Positions 38,688 to 48,520 of a DNA stretch of 64,000 nucleotides are shown piece by piece. Under the pieces are notes generated by a model, which was not told where the DNA came from, did not search any database, and worked only from the letters and a program-made list of their open reading frames with translations. The stretch is taken from positions 7,649,223-7,713,222 of the forward strand of contig NC_134282.1 of assembly GCF_949628215.1 (NCBI RefSeq), read 5' to 3'. Position 1 is the stretch's first letter; each line of letters begins with the position of its first letter. Source of the stretch: Phalacrocorax aristotelis (lineage: Eukaryota > Chordata > Aves > Suliformes > Phalacrocoracidae). The position numbers and the translations under genes are program-made.

Positions 38688-39254
38688 CGCCCACCCGTGC
38701 CGGTGCCCGTCCCCCCCGCCCCCCATCCCCGCGGAGGCCGCCGGGGCTTGTAGTCGCGCGGCGGGGGCCGGGAGAGGAGGCGGCGGCGGCGGCGGCGCTC
38801 CGCCCCGGGGGAGGGACGGCGCAAGGCGTGGGGGGGACACGGGAGACAGGTACCCGCGGGCGGCCCTGCCAGGCGCCTTCTCGCTGCGGACGGCAGCCGG
38901 TTCCGCGACGCGGCGGGACGAGCTGGGAGAGCGGCGGAGCGCGGCGGCCTCCCGCGGCGGAGCAGCGGCCTAGGGGCGCCCCTAGCGCGGCGGCGGGCTC
39001 GGGCGCCGAGGGGGGCCGCGGCCGCCGGGGGTGCGGCACCGGCAGAGCCTGCCGAGGCGCACCGCGCCGGGCCGGGCCCGCTCCTCGCCGCTTGCTGGCG
39101 GCGCGGCTCCCCCCAACCCCACCCGCGGGAAGGGACGGGGCGCGGCGGGGCCGCCGGCCGGCAGCGGCGGTGCGCGGAGCGGCCCCCCGAGAGAAGGGAG
39201 CGGCGGGGCGCGGGAGTCGGCGCTGCCCGCCCGTCGGCTGCGCCCCAGCGGAGC

Positions 39255-39263
39255 ATGCACTGA
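39255..39263 (+). other. Minimal upstream ORF (Met-His-stop) in PPM1L leader
   Basis: ATG CAC TGA lies 88 nt before the PPM1L start codon, if the leader extends this far. A two-codon uORF could stall or divert ribosomes. Its presence in the mRNA is inferred. Confidence 0.5.
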
Positions 39264-39311
39264 CTCGCTGCCTCGGTTCGGAGCCATCCCAGCCGCCGGG
39301 GTGCGCGTTGC

Positions 39312-39407
39312 ATGGTGTGGGGATACACGGTCTCGATAATAAATGATAGAGGATACAATGACTTTGCTGTCTCTGCTGGGTCGGATCATGCGTTACTTCT
39401 TGCTTAG
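39312..39407 (+). other. Out-of-frame uORF overlapping the PPM1L start
   Basis: An ATG 31 nt before the PPM1L start opens a 31-codon frame (MVWGYTVSIINDRGY...) that runs past the main ATG and stops at 39407. Its context has G at +4 but T at -3. The main start has T at -3 and A at +4, which is also weak. The next in-frame Met (codon 6) has A at -3. Overlapping uORFs usually lower translation of the main frame. Confidence 0.6.
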
Positions 39408-39741
39408 ACCGGAGACCCTGTTCTTGCTGTGCATCAGCCTGGCCCTGTGGAGTTATTTCTTCCACACGGATGAGGTGAAAACCATTGTTAAGTCCAGCAG
39501 GGATGCGGTGAAGATGGTGAAGGGCAAAGTGGCCGAGATCATGCAGAATGACAGGCTCGGGGGGCTAGACGTGCTGGATGCAGAGTTCTCCAAGACCTGG
39601 GAGTTCAAGAGCCACAACGTGGCTGTCTACTCTATCCAAGGCCGGAGGGATCACATGGAGGACAGGTTCGAAGTAATCACTGACCTGGTGAACAAGACTC
39701 ACCCCTCCATCTTCGGGATATTTGATGGGCACGGAGGAGAG
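39343..39741 (+). CDS. PPM1L: PPM1L first coding exon (PP2C phosphatase, residues 1-133)
   Basis: The 133 codons begin MIEDTMTLLSLLGRIMRYFL and match the N-terminus of vertebrate PPM1L almost residue for residue (for example GGLDVLDAEFSKTWEF, human GGLDVLEAEFSKTWEF). Residues about 24-40 form the membrane anchor. The PP2C domain starts near 91, with RRDHMEDRF at 101-109 and the metal-site motif FDGHGG at 127-132. The family protein is an ER-anchored Mn/Mg-dependent Ser/Thr phosphatase of about 360 residues acting on CERT, TAK1 and ASK1. The remaining exons lie beyond the window. The exon ends at GAG|GCAAGT, a GC rather than GT donor, exactly where the human coding exon ends (…DGHGGE, then TAAEYV in the next exon). 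The promoter is the CpG island immediately upstream. Identity is very secure. The start is the conserved one. Confidence 0.97.
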
Positions 39742-39747
39742 GCAAGT
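39742..39747 (+). other. PPM1L: Non-canonical GC splice donor of PPM1L intron 1
   Basis: The exon-intron junction reads GGAGAG|GCAAGT, a perfect match to the consensus of GC-AG introns (AG|GCAAGT). No GT donor lies nearby that would keep the conserved protein, so GC is the only reasonable donor. Confidence 0.85.
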
Positions 39748-39915
39748 GCTCAGCTGGAAAAAAAAAAAACAAACAAAAAACAAACAAACCGAAAAAAAGA
39801 GGGTGGGGGAGGATGGTTCCAGGGCAGAGAATGGATGTGTTTTTGCCCACCAGGTTTGTGTAGTTATCTTGAGACATTGTTTGGGGCAGTTGTTCCTTGG
39901 GTTTGGTTTTTTTTT

Positions 39916-39939
39916 GGGGGGTGGGGGTGGGGTGAGGGG
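39916..39939 (+). other. Strong G-quadruplex motif in PPM1L intron 1
   Basis: Four G-runs of 6, 5, 4 and 4 bases are separated by T, T and TGA, a near-ideal quadruplex sequence on the sense strand, 175 nt after the GC donor. Intronic G-runs close to donors can act as splicing enhancers. That role here is inference. Confidence 0.75.
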
Positions 39940-42900
39940 AAGTCTCTAAATAAGGAGAGGGAGCAATACTCCATTCCCTTTATCTCTCGTTAGCCCTTCC
40001 ATGATCGGCGTGGTGTAAATGTGTTTATACCCCCTCTGCCCCTTAGAGTAGTAGTAAAGGTTTAATTGAAGTAAGAGCCGTTGGAGGTGGCTCTTACGTG
40101 CGTGGAATAACGATAATGAGTACAAACTCCCTGGAGTCATCTTTTGTTACAGCAAAGTGTGGTGTGATCTGATTTTGGCACGGGACTGGTCTCCCCCTCC
40201 TGTCAGGAGCTGTGCTCATCAGCAGTGGTTAGAGAGGAGCCCTCTTAAAGGCAGGCATGTGTGCAGCCTTAAAGCTGGTTGTGCGTAAAACACGTTTTTG
40301 CAGTAATTCACTCTCCTGTGAGGATCAGCGAGTTGCTAAGCATGAGTATCATGTTTGTGAATTGCATGTAGTTTTTAAGTCATCACAACTGTGCTGTTGT
40401 ACTTGTCCCCTCCCTAGTGGAGAGCCAAGAAAACTGTCATTTTGAAACTTTCTGACGTTTAACCTCTTAACTTTTTTAGGCAGGGTGATTTTTGTTAAGC
40501 TGTGCTGTGTAATTAGATTACAGCTTGATGGGGTACTTCATTTATTACAGATGACAAATGTTGAAACTTTATAGCTTCCCCTTCATTTAGGATTGTGGTG
40601 CTGCCACGTAGCTTTTTGTATAGCACAGAGCACATGTTTCATAACTGTGGAAAAGGACAAAGAATTTGTCCTTGTGTGACAAATTAGCTCCAGCAACCGT
40701 TATGCCGGGTATGAGATGACCTCACAGGTTTTGCTGGGATGATGGAAGTTGGAGAGAAATGTTGAAGTTTTTCACGTAAGTGCTCCTGCTGAGGAGGAGT
40801 AAGGCAGCAAGAGAGCTTGGGTGCTCCTCCAGCTGCTTTCACAGATCAAATAGTCAAAGTCCTTCCTAGAAAAGCATTGGCAGTGACCAGATACTGATGG
40901 AGCACAAGGATGGTAGCTGCTGCCCTTCTAAACCTGCAAGTGCTGCCTGAAAAATCCAGGCCTTAGGCACATAATCAAAAAGCTGCTCTTCTGCTGCCTG
41001 CATGGTTGTAAAGGGAGTCAGTCATCTGTCCTGCTGCTGTCTCACAGTGTCAAGGGTTTTGCCCCCTTTAAAATAATGCAAGCACTTTGGATATGGAAAA
41101 TTGTTAGCTTCATTAAAAATTCTGGTTGTGAGCCTGTTTTCCATTTTATGTCTGGTCTGAATGGGGGCACAGTTGTGCCAACTCTTACTGGCATACTTGC
41201 GCCAGTTCACTATTCCTTGGCCTTTGAGGAAAACAGGCAGAAATGTATATGTATCGCAAACTGGTACACATCCGCTCCTGAAGGAGTACTAGCTCTGATC
41301 GTGTATTTGGTACATCTGGCTCTCTTGTTTTCTGAGGCTTTGGACAGGAGGTGCTTGCGCTCTGTCTTCTGCCTTCTTCCCTTTTATTTAAATTGACAGT
41401 TTTCCTTGTCCAAACTGATCAGCCAAACCAACTTTGCTGGAATATGTGTCATGTTTTTAAACAGTATTATGAGATCGTTACAGGTAGAATTATGATACAT
41501 ACGCTTAGACTTTGGCATTGTGAAAGGGGGATCTTATTTCTTCCTTTAATTTTGTATCATATATGTATCTTGCCCTACACTTGATTGCAAACTCGGTATA
41601 TTCAATAATCCGAAACTAACACAGAGCATAGCTAAATGACAAGAATGTGCCCTACACATATTTTTTGCATGTTTGTTTTGTTGCTGATCTACATCTGTAC
41701 AATATATTAATAATATGGGATCTGTGGAAAGCTCATTTTCTTTTGTTTTCTGATTCCTCAGAACTTGCTTTAAGTGATTCAGTGACAAAGTATGAGGCTT
41801 CTACATGAGGCCTCTCATTTTGAAAGGTTTAGCAGATCTCTCTTCCAACCTTACTAAAGTTAATATTTTAAAAATATGTGTATCTGGTATCTCTTACTTA
41901 TCTTTCTAATGAAATCCTGAGATGTTCTTAGTGGCCTTTACTCCCACAGAAATAGGTGCCTAATCATACAGGACATAACTAGTTTCTAGCTTTAGATTTT
42001 AGGTAAAACTGATCAGAAGAGCATGAACTGTGTGTTGTGCATACAGCAAAAAATAAATTACGAAAAATAGGTTTTAGTCTTAGCAGGCTTTGTAGTTTTG
42101 AGTAGAAAAGAGGGGAAGGAAAAGAAATAGACAAAAATTAATGCTCTTATTTAATCCGTAGTACATAATATTAGATTTCAGGTCTCTATCTGAATTGGTT
42201 TTCTGAATGTCTTGTTTTATTATTTTTTTTTAAAAAAAGTGAGAAACACTTTATCTACGTATGTAGCAAAGCCTCTGTGAAGATTAAATTTTCCAAATTG
42301 GCTCCCATCAAATTTCTTCAGGTGTGTATAAAGAACAAAGAACTGCTAGTCTCTGGAGTTACATGTGAAGCAAACTGTTCTATATGGGGAAAAAACTGTT
42401 TCTCCAAACAGACAATATCACAAATGAGATGCTAGATTAATTCTTTCTAGCTATATACAAGGGAGTGTGTCTCCATTAATTACTTCCTGCCATATTATGT
42501 TGAAGTGGAAGGATAGAGAAGCATGATTCAAGTAATGCGAATTACTGTGTAGTGCTAATTTATGAAGATTTCTGGGTTTTGCTTAAATCTTGCCAATGCT
42601 TTGCATAAATTCTACTTTTCTGTTATGTCATTTCCTCTTCCATCTTACAATTTTAGCCTGAATAGGTTGGCAGCCATTTACTTAAATTTTGTGGCTGGCT
42701 TGATGAGAAAGCAATAAGCAAAAATAATTATTAATGCTCTCTGTTACAGCTAAGAATCTGGTGTGCTGCTGCAATTACTTGCTAAGGGCAATAATATTTC
42801 CGAGATAAAACTCGATACATGGTGTGTCGTACAGTCCTCCTTTTATAAAAAGTTAGTTTGTTTCTTGAAGATTGAATAATAATAATGATGCAGAACAGGT

Positions 42901-43079
42901 AGAGGGCAAAGAAGTAGACTTAGAATGAAGAATAGTGTCTGCCTGTTGTCTCACTCAGTTACTTTGGCCAAAGGAGTCCTCAAGGTGATCTAACTTAGAA
43001 TCAAAAAATAAGAGAAGAAAGTATTTGTCTGTACTCTCGATCAGCTTCTTTATAAGGCTTAAAAATGGCTTGAGTGCTT

Positions 43080-43099
43080 CCCCCCCCCCCCCCCCCCCC
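43080..43099. repeat. Poly-C homopolymer of about 20 bases
   Basis: An uninterrupted cytosine run within PPM1L intron 1, followed by a pyrimidine-rich tract. Such runs vary in length and are error-prone in sequencing. Confidence 0.95.
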
Positions 43100-46000
43100 T
43101 TCCCTTTTTCCTTTATTTAGAAGTTTTGGGGCTGTCTAGACTGGAAAATTGAGAAGTGGCAAACTACATAAATGATAAAATAACAAACAATAAGCTTGAA
43201 AGCTGAGCAAAGGAAAGGATTAGAATTTTTTAACTATTTCAACTAGCAATTACTAAAGTGTTCTTTTCTCAAATATTTAAGGTTTAAGCACTCAGTTTAA
43301 TGAGGTCTCAGTATTAGATAAGAACAAAGTAGCTCAGCTACCATCTGCAGTTTTATGGTTATGGCTTTGTTGCATATCATTGGTTTTTCCTAACCCTATG
43401 AGGTGAAGACTTTAAAAATAATTATAGTAATAGATAGTACCTTATAGGCCGCCTGTGCTTGTTTGCAGTCATAAACTGATGCGGTTAATGACGGTGGGAA
43501 ATTAAAGTTCAGTAACTGTCTCATAAAAAATGTCTTGCTCTTTTTATTTCTCTTAGCCTCCTTAAATAAGAACACGGCAAGGCTTGTTCCTTACGATCTG
43601 TAGGTGTGGAGAAGAGCATTTTGCATTATGTAATTGGTTTTTAGAGTTGCTGATACAGTGTTGCACTATGTGAAATACACCTTATTTTTATTCATAGTGT
43701 AGGGCAAGATTGGGGAGCTTAATTGTGAAAGGAGGCAATTTGCTGTATAAATGGCTAATGTTTGTAACCACATACAGAATCACGTCATGCTTTGTGTGCC
43801 CCAGGACCTTGAAATCAGTGGCAGGAACTGTTGGCAGAAGTCTCTGGTTACTGATTAACTGACAAAGACAAAAAAAAAAAAAGGAAAGGTCAGAAGATAA
43901 TGGTGAGAGTCCTTACTGGTGTTGTCTGAGACTATGGAAACGTGAATGCTGAGGTAAGGCCCGGAGAAGAGGGCACTGCGCCAGCTGTGTTTGAATGAGC
44001 CTGCTGTGCATTTAAAATACAGGTACTTGAAAGCATGATTAATTCCTCCCCAATTCATTGGGGTGAACTTGCTGTCGACTTCAGGCCCGCCGCAACAAAC
44101 AAGTTGATGTGAGGTTAGGCTGGGAAGGGAACTTCTGAAATGCTGTGTACTGTGGTAATAGCTCGTGTGCGTGTTCTCTTCCTTTAACGAATATGAGATG
44201 ACTTAGTCCACAGTGAAGGCAAACGAGTAAACTACCATAAATGTACCAAACTTGTGAGGATATCGGCAGAGCAGCTGTAAATCACACTGTCTGAATAGGA
44301 CATGGTGTCTGTACTCTTGTGTTCGTGCCAGTTAACGTGATTTTTTTAGCCCCTTCACAAACTGATGACCTGAACTGTAGGCTGTGCTATGATGATGAAC
44401 ATCTTTTCAGGCATTGATGGGGGAAATCTATTCCATTTAATTGGAGATGATAGTTGACAGTTTGAAGATAATGTTTGCCTTCTACTGAATACGGACTAAT
44501 GAGCTAATATTTTTATTTTGATGATCTTTGGATTTTTTCATTTTTCCTAGTTTCTGATCCTAATAGCAGAAGGTGATTACACTGTGTTGAAAGAAGAGAA
44601 AGCTAACAAGTTGGTGTTTTTCTAGATTTATCTGGAGCAGCTAATTCTAAATCAAAACCTATTCCTCTGATACTGAACTACTTAAGCAAACTTAGTGATG
44701 AAAATTTATCTATCATACTTTTGAGTAAAGGCCATTAAGGATTAATGGCTTGAGATTTTATAAAATGTAAGAATAAATCAAAAACAGCTTTGAATTTTTA
44801 TGGATGTTATAGCCTAGTTGTGAGGCGAAGCCTTTGAGGCTTTGCAGTTTTAAAAAGAAACTGCTGGGATGGTTTTCCTTTTATAGTAATTTCCTTCAGT
44901 TTCTAATCTAGAATCCTCTGCAAAGTGCCTAAATGTTTGAATAAATATTTACATAGGTGAGGTCATGTTGATATGCAAGTCTCAAATCTGCTTATAAATT
45001 CCACATCAGTGGCCTAAAATATAAGCCAAAATGATATATAGGAACATTTCTGGCATTTCATTTAATTTATCCAAGTTTTCATTCTTGGATATCATGTTAC
45101 AGGGTTATGATTTTCACCCTACAAAACCATGCTTATTTGATTTTAGGTCTACACTATATGCTCATTCGCTGTACAAAGCTGTGACTTAAAATTGATTAAA
45201 ATGGTGTAAAAATATGTAATTGGAAGTAGGAACTCTTATCGCTGCCATTCACAGCTCTGTCATTGGGTGTTGAACTGAGTCTTTTTCAATTTTTATAAAA
45301 ATCAAAAACTCAATTAATTTTAAATGTAGTCTGCCAGCTTGGCTTGAATCAGTGCTTCCATGTTTGGGCACACAGGCCACCAGCTGATTGCCACTGGTTT
45401 AATTAAATCAATTTTGATTCTTAGATGCTTTCAGATTATGAAGGCCATTTAAATTTCTCCATGAACTTGAGTAACTCAGACTACTCCATAGGAAGCGTTT
45501 GTGTGCGTGCTCTTGCTGCGTGGTCAATGCCCGCCAGCTTATCCATCGCCGTAGGTGGGGAGGATATTTCACAGCTACTGAGCAGGGATGTTCAGAGTGC
45601 AGTTATTAGAGTGCCTGGTGCTTTTTAACTTGATACCCTGCGGTTGCACTCTTGGGGCCATGCCCTTAGATATATAAGCAATCTCTAAAGATGGATCAAG
45701 GCTCAGAAATGAGCAACATCTTAAATTGCTTTAAAATGTGCTGATTTGTGCTTCTGATACTGCTTACCGTGCAACATAGGCAGCGGTGAAGAATTAGCTA
45801 GTCCTGCTTAACCTGGTGTCCAGCCTGGATGTATAATAAGCAAATTTAAATGCAGTTTTGGGGCAGTAGGATTTTGATCAATTCCGTTCTGCAGGTCAGG
45901 AGCTTGAACATTTTTGTGTTTAGTAGTGTGAGAGAAAGAAAATTTTGATTCTTCTGTCATGGGGGTTTAGCTAAAACAGCAGATTGCTCTAGCTCTGTCT

Positions 46001-48169
46001 TCAGTGTCATGCTTTCAGTATCTCTTTTGGACCAGAGTGGTATTTCTCCTTCCTCCCTTTTGTTAGAGATCCAAATATTCATGGTGTAAATTGTTGCTTA
46101 AAACTGAGTTTTGGCTTCTGGCAGCTTTCACTTTTTAAAAGCATCCATATGCCAGGAGGTTGTTGGCACTGTCTTGGCCCTGTAGGAAGGCCCTGTACTA
46201 GTTGATGGGTTCCCCTGCACTGGATGTGGCACTTCTCAATGTTCTCTTGCTCTCAGGACCCTTCAGCCCTGACCACCTTCACCTGGCCCATCTAGCATGC
46301 TTCCTCAGTGCATACTTATTGCCTTCACAGATGTGAAACTACAGGCAGTGCTGTACCATTCCCCCATACCCAGGAGCCTTTGAACATGCGGATCTCTTCA
46401 GAGTCATGTGCAAGATTGGTCAATTTTTGTTACCCAGAAAGGCAATCCAAATATAACTGGCACTAATGTTTCTCGGGTCTCAAGGTTTGGGACTTGTGCT
46501 TTGCTTTAAGCCAGCATAGATACTGATAGGTCTAGAAAAAGGAACAAAATTCTTATGTACTCCTTCTGTAGTGTCCTTTCGTTTCAATCTACACCCTTGA
46601 AAGGAGAGTTCCCAAAACTAATTTAACGGCAGCAGCTGCTATAATTATGCACAGAAAATCATACGCCTCTAGCTCCGCTTCTTCACTATAGTATTTGTTA
46701 AAACCTTGAAGTTTAAGTGAACTCACCCACCCTTTGGACCCTACTGCCACCCTCCCTACTCTGTGCCCCCGCAAAGCAAGCCTATTTATCCACACATCCA
46801 TGTCCCTGCTGTCCAGGCAACCTTGTGACCATGCTTTTGTACCTGAGCATCCCATGAACCTTACTTCTGCATCCATTCAGGGGATGTTCTACCTCAACAA
46901 GCTGTGCCCTGTTTGCCCATGCCGGCCCTTGGGTCTTTGCACCAGGTAGGTCCTTGCATGTGCTGGGACCCAAGCAGACACCGGAGGAGCTGTACAGCAG
47001 CACTGGGGTGCTCATCCTGCATCTTGGGCAGGATGCCAAAGACAAGCCGTAATATGAGCTGTGGCTTGTACCGTGTGGAACATCTGTGGTGATTAAAATG
47101 ATCTGCATGTTCCTAGCAGTGTGTGTGCGTGCCGCGGTTTGAAAGTCTCTGTAACATGTTTGGGAACATATGCCCTGTGCCACCATCATCTGAAATAGGG
47201 ACTAGATATGAGAGTGAGGCTCTTTTTCTTTAAAACAGCTTTTATAACTATCAGTTCCCTTCAGCTGCTGGTGTCCTAGTCAGGTTTGTTATCACCAATG
47301 TTCAGTGTCTCTGTTGCTAGATACCAGTCTCGCTGGACAGACCAGTTTCTCTGGCTCAAGGCCAGCCCAGGAGATCTTCCATGTAAAAGAAGATCATGAA
47401 GATTTAATGACTCTTTGTCTTTATTAGCCCTGTAGAGTTTCAGTTCACCCCAAAGATAATAAGACAACAAAGACGACAGATAAGGCAAGTCCAAAAGGAA
47501 GTTTCTATCCTGACAAAGATGTACGTACAGAAGCTTGTGATCTCCAGGCCTTTATAAGTCATATGCAGAATCAGTAGTTGCAGCAAGTTGGAGCATTTCT
47601 TTCTTTTGGGCTGTTTGTGTGCTTTTACTCCTGATGGTTAGCTAGTGTTAAACACTTTAGCTAGTGTTTTTCTTAAAGAAGTTTAAAACTTACTGCCAAA
47701 TATAGAGATTTCATTTGAAAGCAGCAGAGCTTTAAAAAAAGTAAATTTCACTGCAGTTTAGAAGAAGAAAGGTTACAGATGCCAGAATACTAATAAATAC
47801 TTGAGTCAGGGTAAGTAGAGGAGATTGGGGTAAACTGTAGTTTAAATAACGGCCCATTTATGCCCTAAGGCCTGATATTTAGATGTCACGGCTGTTCCTG
47901 AACTGGCATAAGTGAACTACCTTGATTACATTCAACAAATAAAAAGAACAGTAAGTGCTTCTTAAGACTAGACTTACAGGTCTAGAGTAATTTGGAGGCC
48001 ATAAAATAATCTGAATGGAAAAATCTACCTTTCTTTCTACTCTTGTAGAAAAGTTATTCCAGGGGAGTAGCTGTTGGGTGGTTACGTACAGCACTGAGCT
48101 GGACAGGAGCTTGGGCTCCAGGGAGAGCAGGGGCCGAGTTGTTGAGTGATAGAGCAAAGCGGGCGAGGG

Positions 48170-48520
48170 GAGTGGAAGAAGCGTCTCTCTTTCGATTGGG
48201 TGCCATAACAAACTTCTGAGAGCTGCTGCTGATACAAATTGATTATGATGCTGAAACATTGCCGCTTCTCATCATCTCCGACCTTGTCTGATTCACAGCT
48301 GTGTGAGCAGCTGACATCTCCAGCCAGACAATCAAAGTACGTGTTTTAACTGCTAAACCACAATGCAATTATCCATAGCATGTCATGTCGGCAAACCTCA
48401 AAGCTCCCCTAGAGAAATGAACATTTATTTGCATTTACTTTCAGCTCTAAAATGTTATCCCTTGCAAATTTTCTCATTGTCATAAATGTTGAAAAGGCGC
48501 TTTTTTTTTCCAAAATCCCC
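48170..48520. promoter_or_regulatory. Candidate conserved non-coding element in PPM1L intron 1
   Basis: A block of balanced composition without repeat signature. It contains CAATTATCCATA, TTGATTATGATG and other homeodomain/POU-like cores. Chosen by texture only. Conservation cannot be seen in one sequence. Confidence 0.25.

Larger units (their letters stand above)
38440..39342 (+). promoter_or_regulatory. PPM1L: CpG island promoter and 5'UTR of PPM1L
   Basis: About 900 bp of very GC- and CpG-rich DNA runs straight into the PPM1L start codon. It contains a (GGC)n run near 38779-38797, short tandem GATAGC/AAAGCA units at 38561-38605 and two ZNF143-like motifs (38662-38687 and 38743-38755). No TATA box is evident, as usual for CpG-island promoters. 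The long frames on both strands here reflect GC richness, not coding. The transcription start is not determinable, but two upstream ATGs lie close to the main start. Confidence 0.85.

Noticed and set aside
38626-39346. Long open frames on both strands (up to 279 codons) in the PPM1L promoter
   Set aside because: They overlap on several frames and both strands, are made of Arg/Pro/Ala/Gly and follow from GC richness. No domain is recognisable.
46782-47189. 135-codon minus-strand frame in PPM1L intron 1
   Set aside because: No family resemblance and overlapping frames on the other strand. Probably chance in a GC-richer patch.
47879-48259. 126-codon minus-strand frame in PPM1L intron 1
   Set aside because: No recognisable domain. 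The block fits a non-coding element better than a gene.
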